Shown here: positions 53,527-62,813 of the stretch, one piece after another
Numbering within the stretch: the stretch's first letter is position 1
Layout of the letters: every line of letters begins with the position of its first letter
From: an uncultured Bacteroidia bacterium
GTDB lineage: Bacteria; Bacteroidota; Bacteroidia; Bacteroidales; UBA932
Reading direction: 5' to 3'
Length of the DNA stretch: 64,000 bases
Assembly: GCA_902768985.1 (NCBI GenBank)
Contig: CACXNA010000002.1
Location: 147,456-211,455 of the forward strand
Notes under the pieces: generated by a model
The model's database searches: none
The model's input: the letters and a program-made list of their open reading frames with translations, nothing else
What the model was told of the DNA's origin: nothing
Made by a program: the position numbers and the translations under genes

Positions 53527-55596
53527 ATGAGAGCTTTTTCCTACCTACTGACGGCCCTCGCGGCCCTTGCCTTGGGCGTTACCGCCCAAGCGCGTACGAC
53601 TTCTCTGGACCAGTGGCAATTTTCCCGGGACGGGGCTTCCTGGGAGACGGTGACGGTGCCGCACAGCACCAACGCCGAGGACGGCCGCTCGGCGGCCTAC
53701 TACCGCGGGCAGACGCACTACCGCCGCACGTTCCGCGCGAATCCCGCGCGCCCCGCGTTCCTGCAGTTCGAGGGCGCGGCGCAGGCGGCCAGTGTCTACG
53801 TGAACGGCACGCTGGCGCGCACGCACAAGGGCGGCTACACCCCTTTCATCGTCCCCCTCACGGACATGCTGCAGCGCGGCGAGAACCTCGTGGAGGTGGT
53901 CTGCGACAATAGCGTGGACCTGGAGATGATTCCCATTTCCTCCGACTTCAATAAGAACAACGGTCTGCACAACCCGGTGTCGCTGCTGACCTTCGGCCGG
54001 CAGTACTTGTGCCCGGCGGCCTATGGCCCCGACCGCCTGCACCTAACGCAGACGGCGGTCTCGGCCGAGCGCGCCGTGGCCCGCCTGGAGGCCCGGATCG
54101 TCAATGCCGCGCCGCGCGCGAAAACGGTCCGCGCGACCGTCCTCCTGCGGGACGCCGCCGGCCGCGTGGTCTGGCGCGAGCGCCAGCGCCTCACGGTGCC
54201 GGCCGGCGAGGGCGCGCCCATTTGCGCGGACATCGCGCTGGACCGCCCGCACCTTTGGGACGGCGTCCGCGACCCGTATCTCTACACCGTCGAAGTCCGG
54301 ATCCGCGGCGACGTCGCGCGCGCCCAGGTGGGCTTCCGCTTCTTCAGCCTGGACCGCGACAACGGATTCATGCTCAACGGCAAACCTTACCCGCTGCGCG
54401 GCGTAAGCATGCACCAGGACCTGGAAGGCCGGGCGTCCGCGCTCACCCGCGAGGACATCGAGCGGGACTATGAGATTGTGCGCGAGCTGGGCTGCAACTT
54501 CCTGCGTCTGGCGCACTACCCGCACAACGAGTACGCCTTCCGGCTCTGCGACCGCATGGGCATCATCGTACAGACGGAGATCCCATGGGTCAACATCTGC
54601 GGAGAACAAGCCACGGAAGCCTATTTCGACAACATCCACGAACAGATGCGGGAGATGGTCACCAGCCTCTACAACCACGCATCCATCTGCTTCTGGGGCA
54701 TGTGGAATGAGCTCGACAGCTGGGGCAACACGCCCGTCTACCAGGGCCGGCTCGACGCCCGGCGCGCGGTGGACGAGACCGCCCGGCTGTACGCCTACGC
54801 CAAGTCGCTCGACCCGACGCGCGCCGTCGGCCTGACCGACGACAGCGTCTTCGCCCGCGACTTCTACACCGAGCTCAAGGCGGATTACTACTCGGAAAAC
54901 CGCTACCACGGCTGGTACTACGAATACAACGATTTCAGCGGCCTGACCGGCTCCATGCAGTGGATCCACGACCACATGGGTGTGACCAACCTGTCGGAAT
55001 ACGGCGTGGGCATCAACCCCTTCTGCCATAGCTGGAACGCCGAGGACATCCGCCGCTACGCCGACGACCGTCGCCACATGGAGGCCTACGGAAACCGCGC
55101 CCACGAGTCGCAGGTCCAGCAGATCTGCGCCATGCCCTGGCTCAACTTCACCTCGCTCTGGATCTTGTTCGACTTCCCGGTCGCAGACCGGAAAGAAGGC
55201 TTCCTCGACTCGGACGACGGCGTGAACTACGTGGAGAATCCCGCGCGGCTGTTCACCAACGACAAGGGTCTCGTGACGCGTGACAGGCAGACGAAAAAGG
55301 ACGTCTTCTACCTCTACAAGGCATGGTGGAATGACGCCGAGGAGACGGTCTACATCTCCGAGCGGCGGCTCCGCAAGCGCCCCGCCGGCTCGACCTTCAC
55401 CCTCACGGCCTACTCCAACGCCCGCTCGCTGACCCTGCTGCGCGACGGGGAGCCCGTCCGCACGATGGAAGGGTCCGGCGAGATCTCCGGCGTCATCTGG
55501 AAGTTCGAGGATCTGGAGATGGGCTCCGCCGAGACCACCTTCGAGCTTGTCTCCGATACCGGCGTCCGCGACAGCGTCAGCTTCCTGCCGCTCTAG
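53527..55596 (+). CDS. Glycoside hydrolase family 2 protein
   Basis: This 689-residue exported enzyme is a GH2-type beta-glycosidase. A signal peptide (to about residue 22) is followed by a sugar-binding jelly roll, an Ig-like domain and a TIM barrel. FFSLDRDNGFMLNGKPYPLRG is the domain junction; the acid/base is Glu395 in FWGMWNELDSW and the nucleophile is Glu491 in LSEYG. It is probably a beta-galactosidase or related activity; specificity cannot be settled. The ATG at 53527 is used; the same frame stays open upstream through the divergent gene but that is a shadow. Confidence 0.9.
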   Translation: MRAFSYLLTALAALALGVTAQARTTSLDQWQFSRDGASWETVTVPHSTNAEDGRSAAYYRGQTHYRRTFRANPARPAFLQFEGAAQAASVYVNGTLARTHKGGYTPFIVPLTDMLQRGENLVEVVCDNSVDLEMIPISSDFNKNNGLHNPVSLLTFGRQYLCPAAYGPDRLHLTQTAVSAERAVARLEARIVNAAPRAKTVRATVLLRDAAGRVVWRERQRLTVPAGEGAPICADIALDRPHLWDGVRDPYLYTVEVRIRGDVARAQVGFRFFSLDRDNGFMLNGKPYPLRGVSMHQDLEGRASALTREDIERDYEIVRELGCNFLRLAHYPHNEYAFRLCDRMGIIVQTEIPWVNICGEQATEAYFDNIHEQMREMVTSLYNHASICFWGMWNELDSWGNTPVYQGRLDARRAVDETARLYAYAKSLDPTRAVGLTDDSVFARDFYTELKADYYSENRYHGWYYEYNDFSGLTGSMQWIHDHMGVTNLSEYGVGINPFCHSWNAEDIRRYADDRRHMEAYGNRAHESQVQQICAMPWLNFTSLWILFDFPVADRKEGFLDSDDGVNYVENPARLFTNDKGLVTRDRQTKKDVFYLYKAWWNDAEETVYISERRLRKRPAGSTFTLTAYSNARSLTLLRDGEPVRTMEGSGEISGVIWKFEDLEMGSAETTFELVSDTGVRDSVSFLPL

Positions 55597-55685
55597 GCGG
55601 CGGGCGATTATTCTTCTAAAAGTGCAATTTTTGGTCGGATTGTTCAGAGTTCGGCCAGGGGTGTTCCACCTCTGCGGGAAATGAT

Positions 55686-55693
55686 TAAATTTG
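55686..55693 (+). promoter_or_regulatory. -7 box of the esterase gene
   Basis: TAAATTTG ends 40 nt before the ATG pair at 55734/55737. Confidence 0.5.
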
Positions 55694-55733
55694 TTTGCAC
55701 AGACCGAAACTGATAATTATACCAATATTTCAC

Positions 55734-57104
55734 ATGATGAAAAGTACCAAATCCATCCTCGCCGCGCTGGCGCTGACCATCGCGGCCACGGCTGGCGCCC
55801 AGACCCTGAAGATGACCCCTCAGGTCGTGCGCATCACCGCCTACGAAGCCTCCACCTCCGTCAACCTGGTGGTCGTGAAACCCGAAGTGAAACTCGACGT
55901 CCTGGATCCGGCGGTCTTCACCGTCGAGACCAACGGCGTGGAGCGCAACGTCAAGATCGTTTACACCTGCGACGACCGCGGTGAGTGGGCCGACGGCGGC
56001 GACTACCTCGCCTTCGGCCTGGAGGTCAGCAACGCCCGCGGCGCCGCCCCGCTCGTCTCCCGCGGCATGGGCACCTGGAGCACCGCCTACCCCGTCAAGG
56101 TCGCCCTCAAGCAGGGCAAGAGCGTCAAGGCCGCCGGCAAGAAATACACGGCCGTAGAATGCGCCACCGCGCACGCCCTGCGCAACTTCCTCTCCGAGTC
56201 CGACTTCTTCCGCCGCGGCACCTTCACCGGTCCTTCGACCGGCCGCCCGGGCGACGAGACCCTCACCTACGGCGCCTATGAGCCGGAGGCCCTCCGCATC
56301 GACGGCAAGGCCAACCCGCTCATCATCTGGCTGCACGGCATGGGCGAAGGCGGCACCGACGTCTCCATCGAGCTGATGGGCAACGAGGTCGTGGCCCTCA
56401 TCCGCAACGACATCCAGTCCCACTTCACCACCGAGGGTGGCGAGAAGGGCGCCTATGTCCTCGCCGTCCAGTGCCCGACCATGTGGATGGACACCGCCAA
56501 GGGCTTCAGCGCCGGCGACCACCCGTCCCTGTACTCCGACGTCCTCAAGTCCTGCATCGACCACTACCTCGCACAGAACCCGGACGTGGACCGCAACCGC
56601 GTCTACATCGGCGGCTGCTCCAACGGCGGCTACATGACCGTGAACATGCTCCTGCGCAATCCGGGCTTCTTCGCAGCTGCCTACCCGACCTGTGAGGCCT
56701 TCGCCGACACCAACATCTCCGACCTGCAGATCAAGCAGATCTCCGGCGAGAACATCTGGTTCGTGCAGTCCTTCGACGACACGACGGTCCGCCCGACCGA
56801 CTACTGCATCCCGACCTACAAGCGCCTCATCGAGGCCGGCGCCAAGAACGTCTGGATGTCCATGTTTGAGAACGTGACCGGCACCGACACGCCCGGCCAG
56901 CGGCTCTTCGGCCACTTCTCCTGGGTCTACGTCTTCAACGACCAGGTCACCGGCGCCCAGGAGCAGTCCACGGCCGACCCGAAGCCGTCCAACAACGGCG
57001 GCGGCACCGTCGCTCCCCAGGGCTTCCACAACCTCTTCGATTGGATGAACGCCCAGGTCCTCACCGCCCCCGCGGTCCCGCAGCAGCAGGGTGGCCGGCG
57101 CTAA
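55734..57104 (+). CDS. Exported alpha/beta-hydrolase esterase (CE1/PHB-depolymerase-like)
   Basis: The 456-residue exported protein has a signal peptide (ATAGAQ) and an N-terminal Ig-like domain (about 22-125), then an alpha/beta-hydrolase domain with LIIWLHGMGEGG (oxyanion strand), the nucleophile YIGGCSNGGYMTV (Ser in GCSNGG) and late HFSWVYVFND that may hold the catalytic His. It resembles feruloyl-esterase/depolymerase-type enzymes that Bacteroidales use on plant polymers. Two ATGs in a row; the first gives a normal signal peptide. Its 3' end overlaps the convergent MATE gene by 44 bp. Confidence 0.82.
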   Translation: MMKSTKSILAALALTIAATAGAQTLKMTPQVVRITAYEASTSVNLVVVKPEVKLDVLDPAVFTVETNGVERNVKIVYTCDDRGEWADGGDYLAFGLEVSNARGAAPLVSRGMGTWSTAYPVKVALKQGKSVKAAGKKYTAVECATAHALRNFLSESDFFRRGTFTGPSTGRPGDETLTYGAYEPEALRIDGKANPLIIWLHGMGEGGTDVSIELMGNEVVALIRNDIQSHFTTEGGEKGAYVLAVQCPTMWMDTAKGFSAGDHPSLYSDVLKSCIDHYLAQNPDVDRNRVYIGGCSNGGYMTVNMLLRNPGFFAAAYPTCEAFADTNISDLQIKQISGENIWFVQSFDDTTVRPTDYCIPTYKRLIEAGAKNVWMSMFENVTGTDTPGQRLFGHFSWVYVFNDQVTGAQEQSTADPKPSNNGGGTVAPQGFHNLFDWMNAQVLTAPAVPQQQGGRR

Positions 57105-58836
57105 TCTTGTCGAAATTCAGATAGACGCAATTGACGCCGCTGGCATAGCGGTAATTGACGTCCCGACAGAAACCTTCCACGATCCGGAGACTCAATGCCT
57201 CCGGATCGTTTTTTCCATAGGCGTGCAAGGGATTGAAGGCTTTCCCCGTCGCCTTGACCAGGATGGTGAAACGGTCGTCGCCGTCCACGATTCCCACGTC
57301 GAAGCTGCCTCTGAGCCCGCAGGACTGCCCCATCTCCAGCTGATGCAGCATCATTTCCTCCACGCAGTGGGTGACGGCCGTGTTCTCCGCCTGCGAGAGC
57401 AGCATGGCCTCCAGCCGTTCACGCAGAAGCAGGAACTGCTGCGCGACGCTTTCGCGGGAATAGGCCACGCTCACGGCGAAAGCATGCCGCGTGTCGCCCA
57501 CGGGGATCAGCCAGACCGGGTGCAAGTTCCCTTCCTTTTTGGAGATCAGGGCCGCGGCCACCAGGCCGCCCAGCGCGGGGAGCAGCATGCCCAGCGGCAG
57601 AGCCACCCAAAGGTTCCAACGGGAGAAGGCCACCGCGAGCGGCAGGATACAAATAACGATGCCCGCCTGCAGCAGGGCGGCCGGACGCCCCCGCTTGACC
57701 AGCAGGAAGGCGTTGGCCTGCGTCATCAGCAGCGTCGCGGGCAGGAAGACGCCGGCGAAAATGCGAAGCGGCGTGGCAGACAGCTGCGCGAGGGCCGCAT
57801 CGGCCCCGAAAAGCGAAGCCACCCCTTCGGGGAATGCCAGAAGAAGAACGGTCGCGCAGAGCGCCAACCCCAGCGAGAGCCGCAGAATGAGGGAAATGAG
57901 CCGCCCCACGGCATCCCAGTCCTCCTCGCCGGACAGGATGCCGCCCAGCCCCGTGATGGTGCCACCCGTGGCGGTGAGCACCAGCATACAGATCATCAGC
58001 AGCTGCATGCAAATGCTCAGGGTGAACATGCCGTCGGCCCCCAGCGTGCGCAGGACCAGGGTATTGAGGCCCAGATTGAGGATAATCATCGAAACGCCCG
58101 TCATCGCGGCGGGGGTGCCCCGCGACAGGATTTCCCGGAAATACTTCCGGACGCCGGCCCATCCGGGCCAGCTCAGGCGATACGGGCGCGGCTCCCGCAA
58201 CAGGTACGGGACCATCACCAGGAAGCCGAGGACCGCCGCGGAGGAAGTGCCCGCCGCCGCGCCCCGGATGCCCATGCCCAGCACCCGCACAAAGAGAATG
58301 TCCAGGGCAAGGTTCAGGACCCCGAAGATGCCGACAAACCAGGCCACCAGCCGCGGCCGGCCGCTGATCTGGACGAACTGGCCGCCCGCACAGGCGAAAA
58401 GGGCGAAGAAACTTCCCACAAATGCAAAAGGAAGATACGCCTGCAGCATGGGCTGCAAACGCGCATCCTGCGTGATGAAGCAGGAAACCGGCCCCGCATA
58501 AACGGCCAGCAGGGCCGTGAAGACGCCGCTGACAAGCAGCGCCGAAGCCAGGCCCACCGTGAGTACCCGGTTCACCCGGCCATAATCCTGATTCCCGAAA
58601 GCCGGCGCAATCAGGAGCGTCGCCCCCATCAGGAGAATGGTGCCCGGAAGCATGAGGATATTCACCAGCGGCAAGGCCAGGACAATCACCGACACGGCGT
58701 CCGCCCCGATGAACTGCCCCGCCACCATACTGTCTATGGTACAGTTGAGCTGGATGATAATCCCGGCAAAAATCGCTGCCGCCAAGTAATGCCTCAGCGT
58801 ATGGCGAATGATATGGGAATTCCGGACCGGCTGCAT
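57061..58836 (-). CDS. MATE efflux transporter fused to an anti-sigma-type ATPase domain
   Basis: The 591-residue protein has 12 hydrophobic helices in about residues 1-440 with MATE character (NCTIDSMVAGQFIGADAVS, GTILLMGATLLIAPAFG, LTATGGTITGLGGILSG). After residue ~455 comes a soluble domain with RsbW/SpoIIAB-like order: HCVEEMMLHQLEMG (N-box-like), FDVGIVDGDDRFTILVKATGKAFNPL and LRIVEGFCRDVNYRYASGVNCVYLNF, whose GVNxxxLNF end is typical. The C-terminal domain is not part of normal MATE proteins (about 450 residues). It could couple transport to a signalling partner. Convergent with the esterase gene. Confidence 0.82.
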   Translation of the reverse strand: MQPVRNSHIIRHTLRHYLAAAIFAGIIIQLNCTIDSMVAGQFIGADAVSVIVLALPLVNILMLPGTILLMGATLLIAPAFGNQDYGRVNRVLTVGLASALLVSGVFTALLAVYAGPVSCFITQDARLQPMLQAYLPFAFVGSFFALFACAGGQFVQISGRPRLVAWFVGIFGVLNLALDILFVRVLGMGIRGAAAGTSSAAVLGFLVMVPYLLREPRPYRLSWPGWAGVRKYFREILSRGTPAAMTGVSMIILNLGLNTLVLRTLGADGMFTLSICMQLLMICMLVLTATGGTITGLGGILSGEEDWDAVGRLISLILRLSLGLALCATVLLLAFPEGVASLFGADAALAQLSATPLRIFAGVFLPATLLMTQANAFLLVKRGRPAALLQAGIVICILPLAVAFSRWNLWVALPLGMLLPALGGLVAAALISKKEGNLHPVWLIPVGDTRHAFAVSVAYSRESVAQQFLLLRERLEAMLLSQAENTAVTHCVEEMMLHQLEMGQSCGLRGSFDVGIVDGDDRFTILVKATGKAFNPLHAYGKNDPEALSLRIVEGFCRDVNYRYASGVNCVYLNFDKISAGHPAAAGPRGR

Positions 58837-58939
58837 CTGACGCGAACAGTTTTACCGCTACGAAGTTACAAAGAATTTGGAAAAGAGCGCACTAATATGT
58901 ATATTGCCCCGGAATTGTATGGCAGAGAGCCCCCATCAA

Positions 58940-59983
58940 ATGAACCGCCTGCCCCTCATTCTGTGCTGCTGTCTGGCACTGTTCGCTTCCTGCGTCAAGG
59001 CAGGAGACATTGTTTATGTGCCCAATCCGAACGAAGAAAAAGCCGACGGGGCTCCCATGGTGGTCGTTCTCTACGGCCCCAACGACCTGGGAGACCGTTC
59101 CTATTGCGACCTCATTTATCGGGGCGTGGAGACGGCGGCACAGCGCTATGGGTTACGTACGCTGCAGCTCTCCCCGGAGAGCGAGGAACAGGGCAGGGCC
59201 TACCTGGAAAAAATCTTCTCCCAGATGGAGGATGTCACGGACACCGTCCGGCGCCTGTTCATCACGCCCAGCTCGGTTTACAATGATTACATCCGCGCCA
59301 ACAACCGCCGGCTGGAAGTCAATCCCCGGGCGGACCTCCTGTATATGGAGACCACCACGCCGCTGGAAGGCAAGGGATCCACGCTGTATATCGACTATTA
59401 TGGGGCCATGTATATGGGCGGATGCCTGGCGCATTATACAGACAAAACTGCCGCCTCCCTCATTCTGGCCAATCCCTACACCCAGGCCGTCCGGGAGGCT
59501 GCCGAAGGCTTTGCAGCGGGGTTTAATGACACACCCCGGAGCCCCATGCCCCTGCATGCCCGCTATCTGAGCGACGAACCGGCCGGTGGATTCGCCGTGG
59601 CCGATTCCACGATTCTGCGCATCCTGAATGAAGACGAATACTTTTCCGACAGCATCTATGTCCCCATCTGCGGCGGCTCCATACACAGTCTCATCCGGGC
59701 CATGCGGGCCTTTATCTGGATTACATTCGGTTACGTCGGCGTGGACGGCGACCTGAATGCCGACAGATACTGTTACTTCTCCATTATCAAAAACATAGAC
59801 AGGGTAATGGAGGATTATGTGGGCCTGTGGCTGGACGGCGATTTGCCCAAGCACCAGACCCTGGGGCTGAAGGAAGTCTCCACGGGCGTAGTGATCAATG
59901 GAGCGAAAGTAAAAGTAAAACTGGATCTGGACAGCCTGCGCAGGGTGGCCATCCTCAAAGAGAAAGAGTATGAAAACAGATAG
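58940..59983 (+). CDS. BMP-like periplasmic-binding lipoprotein
   Basis: The 347-residue lipoprotein (MNRLPLILCCCLALFASC, Cys18) has a type-1 periplasmic-binding fold of the BMP/PnrA group: VVVLYGPNDLGDRSYCDLIYRGVETAAQRYG matches their DLGDxSFN start, and YIDYYGAMYMGG...AASLILANPYTQ resembles the second lobe. No ABC permease or ATPase lies nearby, so it is unlikely to feed a transporter here; a sensing or binding role is more likely. First gene of a four-gene operon; its last 14 bp overlap the next gene. In-frame ATGs at 58877 and 58919 are rejected because they would put a soluble stretch before the signal peptide. Confidence 0.75.
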   Translation: MNRLPLILCCCLALFASCVKAGDIVYVPNPNEEKADGAPMVVVLYGPNDLGDRSYCDLIYRGVETAAQRYGLRTLQLSPESEEQGRAYLEKIFSQMEDVTDTVRRLFITPSSVYNDYIRANNRRLEVNPRADLLYMETTTPLEGKGSTLYIDYYGAMYMGGCLAHYTDKTAASLILANPYTQAVREAAEGFAAGFNDTPRSPMPLHARYLSDEPAGGFAVADSTILRILNEDEYFSDSIYVPICGGSIHSLIRAMRAFIWITFGYVGVDGDLNADRYCYFSIIKNIDRVMEDYVGLWLDGDLPKHQTLGLKEVSTGVVINGAKVKVKLDLDSLRRVAILKEKEYENR

Positions 59984-62285
59984 GTTGCTGCACATACTCA
60001 TGACGCTCCTGCTGCTCACAGGCTGCTACAAGGAGGATGACATCATCATCTACAAGGATTCCCGCCGATGGGTGGAAAAGACGGTAGCCGTGGTGGCGCC
60101 GCTGAACGACCCCATCATGAAATCCAGGCTGGAACGCACGGCAAGCTGGATGAAAGACAACCTGCATCAAGGACAATTGCGGGACACGCTCTGTATCCAA
60201 CTCAAGCTCGAATGGTACGACGAATACGGCAACGACCTGGATCAGTTGGGGAAGGATCTCTCCGAGCGGGAGGACCTGATGGCAGTCATCGGCCCCTTCG
60301 ACAGCGACAACGTAAACCGCCTGGCGCCCTACTGCCACAAGACAGGCAAGCCGCTCATCCTGCCCACCGCCACCAGCGAGACGGTTATCCGCCGCTTTGC
60401 CATCACCAGCACCGGATCCGGCCAGAAACCGTTCATGTGGTCCCTCACGGAAACGGATGTCTCCCTGTCCGAGGTCCTAATGAGCAACTATGCCAATTTC
60501 CTGGCCCTGATGGACAAGGACGCATTAGTATATCTGGCCCGGTATTCCGCCCTCTTTACGCCTGCCGACACGTATGGCCAGACCTTCTTCGAGTGGACGC
60601 CGTTCCAGGCGAAGGAACTGGATATCTCCTTCGAGTATAACAAGCAATACGCAGCGCCTGAAGCACTCTACGAGTACCTGCAAGAGTATTACGAGTTGTT
60701 GAGCAGCGCCTATTTCCTTAGCTTTTTCATTCCTTCCTTCATCGTGGCTCAGGACGCGGAGATGCTTTATCAGATTGCCCGTATCCGTAGCGAATGGATG
60801 GGCATGGACCCCGACAATCCCGAAGACGACGCACGCGGCCACGATGGCCGACGGGCGCTTTGGGCTCCCGTCTATTTCGCCCTCTCCAACCTCACCGACG
60901 AGGCGATCGAAGCCCTCGGCCCGCGCGGCAAGGTCCTGACCAATGGCTATCAGGGTTACGCTCCGTACGCGGACCCGACCACGGGCTTCGAGCTCAGCTA
61001 CGAATCCCGCTATGACACCAAGCCCACCTTCGCCGAGTGCAAGTTCTACGATGCCCTGCTGCTGACGGCCTTCGCCGGCAGTTATCTGGAGCACCACCCG
61101 GAGATCACGGACCTCAACGACGCGATCATCGCCATCTGCACCACCGACCACCTCCTTTCCAACCATGCCTGGAACGCCACCGGCATAGAACTTTATTTAT
61201 CGGCCATGGAGAACGGGCAGTTGATCGGCTTCAAAGGCGCTTCCGGCCCCGTCCAGTTTGATAAGGAGTGTTATACGGCCGCGCTCAACACCACTTACGT
61301 AAACTGGATCATCTCTGAGGGCCGCATCCGGAATCAAGGATATTTCAGTGCTTCCGGCAGCGCCCAGACGGGAGAGACCTTGGCCTCCTGGAACTGGGCG
61401 GTACAGCACGCAGAAGAGCGCTTTGACCGCGAATACGGCGATGAAGGATCTGCGCCCGTTTATCCCGCGCTTTCGGATCAATACGCCGTTCTGGTGCAGG
61501 GCAGCAATGGTTGGCAGAACTATCGCCACGAGACCGATGTGCTGAACATCTACCAACTGCTCAAAGCTGGCGGCTACGACGACGATCACATCATCCTCAT
61601 CATCGCCGACGATATAGCCAATGCTCCGGAGAACCCGGACCGCGGGGCCGTGCGCACCGATTCGGACGGCGTGAATCTGCGCGCGGGCGCAATCGTCGAC
61701 TATAAGAACGCCGATCTCGCACCCGCCGACATTGTCAACATCTTAAAGGGCGTGTCCACGGCACGGACGCCGGTGGTGCTGCCCTCCGATGCCGGACAAA
61801 ACGTCCTGCTGTTCTGGAGCGGTCACGGTCACAGCCAGGCCGTGGGCGGCATCAATGAGATGGCGTGGCGCGACAATCCGCCCGCCGAGGGCATGACGGC
61901 GGACCTGCTGGCGAAGACCATCAGCCAGATGGCCGGGCAGCATCAGTTCCGTCAGATGCTCGTGTGTCTGGAGCCCTGCTACTCGGCCAATATCGGCATG
62001 GCGCTGGAAGGCATTCCAGGGGTATTGGCCATCTGCTCGGCCGGTCCTTACGAGCAATCTTTCGCGGATTCCTGGAGCAACGAACTGAATGTGTGGATGT
62101 GCGACCGCTTCAGCCGCAACCTGGCGGGACACACCTCGGCCAATCCCAACGGCACCTACCGGGACCTCTATCTCTATTGCGCTAGGCACACGCTCGGCTC
62201 GCATGTCGGCATCTTCAACCATACCCATTTCGGCAACCTGTATATCAACGGCCCGAAGGATTTTTTCATCAAGAAACAACCATAA
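59970..62285 (+). CDS. Lipoprotein fusing a type-1 binding protein to a C13 legumain-like peptidase
   Basis: A 771-residue lipoprotein (MKTDRLLHILMTLLLLTGC, Cys19). The acidic CYKEDD after the Cys resembles the Bacteroidetes surface-export signal, so it may face outwards. Residues ~35-400 look like a branched-chain-amino-acid-type binding protein (VAVVAPLNDPIMKSRLERT, LMAVIGPFDSDNVNRLAP, GKPLILPTATSETV). From Tyr505 it is a C13 peptidase domain: YAVLVQGSNGWQNYRHETDV, IILIIADDIANAPENP, catalytic His619 in SGHGHS, and catalytic Cys670 in VCLEPCYSANI (legumain has EACESGS there). C13 enzymes cut or transpeptidate at Asn/Asp; here the binding domain may control that activity. Confidence 0.88.
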   Translation: MKTDRLLHILMTLLLLTGCYKEDDIIIYKDSRRWVEKTVAVVAPLNDPIMKSRLERTASWMKDNLHQGQLRDTLCIQLKLEWYDEYGNDLDQLGKDLSEREDLMAVIGPFDSDNVNRLAPYCHKTGKPLILPTATSETVIRRFAITSTGSGQKPFMWSLTETDVSLSEVLMSNYANFLALMDKDALVYLARYSALFTPADTYGQTFFEWTPFQAKELDISFEYNKQYAAPEALYEYLQEYYELLSSAYFLSFFIPSFIVAQDAEMLYQIARIRSEWMGMDPDNPEDDARGHDGRRALWAPVYFALSNLTDEAIEALGPRGKVLTNGYQGYAPYADPTTGFELSYESRYDTKPTFAECKFYDALLLTAFAGSYLEHHPEITDLNDAIIAICTTDHLLSNHAWNATGIELYLSAMENGQLIGFKGASGPVQFDKECYTAALNTTYVNWIISEGRIRNQGYFSASGSAQTGETLASWNWAVQHAEERFDREYGDEGSAPVYPALSDQYAVLVQGSNGWQNYRHETDVLNIYQLLKAGGYDDDHIILIIADDIANAPENPDRGAVRTDSDGVNLRAGAIVDYKNADLAPADIVNILKGVSTARTPVVLPSDAGQNVLLFWSGHGHSQAVGGINEMAWRDNPPAEGMTADLLAKTISQMAGQHQFRQMLVCLEPCYSANIGMALEGIPGVLAICSAGPYEQSFADSWSNELNVWMCDRFSRNLAGHTSANPNGTYRDLYLYCARHTLGSHVGIFNHTHFGNLYINGPKDFFIKKQP

Positions 62286-62297
62286 ACCCCACCAGGC

Positions 62298-62813
62298 ATG
62301 CTCAAGAAACGATTTGGAGGACTCCTTGCAGCGTTGATGCTCTTTGGCTGCAGCGGCAACCCACTTCCGGTGAATCTGGAAGCGGGAGACGCGCTGCCGC
62401 AGTTTTCGGTGCGGATGAACAACGGGACGCGCGTGCGCACTGCCGACCTCCTGGGCCAGCCCAGCGTCATCGTCTTCTTCTCGGTGGATTGCATAGATTG
62501 CCGACACCTGCTGCCGCAGATTCAGAAGCTGTGGGATATGGATCTGGGTCTTCCCATCGTGCTAATTGCGCGTAAGAACACGGCCGCAGACATCGTGCCT
62601 TTCTGGGCGTTTTCCGAATTCACGATGACGTACTCCCCGCAGAGGAGCCGCCGCATCTATTCGCGCTTTGCTCCATCCCGCATCCCCCGGATCTACATCA
62701 GCGATGATCAGGGGATCATACGATACATTCATGCGGACGAACACCTGCCTTCGGCCCGGGAACTGGCCGATGAAATAGAAAGTCTAACCCAAAACCATAC
62801 AAGCCATGATTAG
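62298..62813 (+). CDS. Thioredoxin-like (TlpA/ResA-type) lipoprotein
   Basis: The 171-residue lipoprotein (MLKKRFGGLLAALMLFGC, Cys18) has a thioredoxin-like fold opening GDALPQFSVRMNNGTRVRTADLLGQPSVIVFF and a redox pair C65-I-D-C68 in SVDCIDCRHLLPQ. The cis-Pro loop is SRIPRIYISDDQG. It probably reduces or isomerises disulfides outside the cytoplasm. It is 12 bp after the C13 gene and overlaps the last gene by 8 bp; that gene encodes a Cys-containing protein, a possible client. Confidence 0.85.
   Translation: MLKKRFGGLLAALMLFGCSGNPLPVNLEAGDALPQFSVRMNNGTRVRTADLLGQPSVIVFFSVDCIDCRHLLPQIQKLWDMDLGLPIVLIARKNTAADIVPFWAFSEFTMTYSPQRSRRIYSRFAPSRIPRIYISDDQGIIRYIHADEHLPSARELADEIESLTQNHTSHD

Noticed and set aside
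57091-59286. 731-residue plus-strand frame across the MATE gene
   Set aside because: It is the antisense of the MATE gene and enters the binding-protein gene out of frame.
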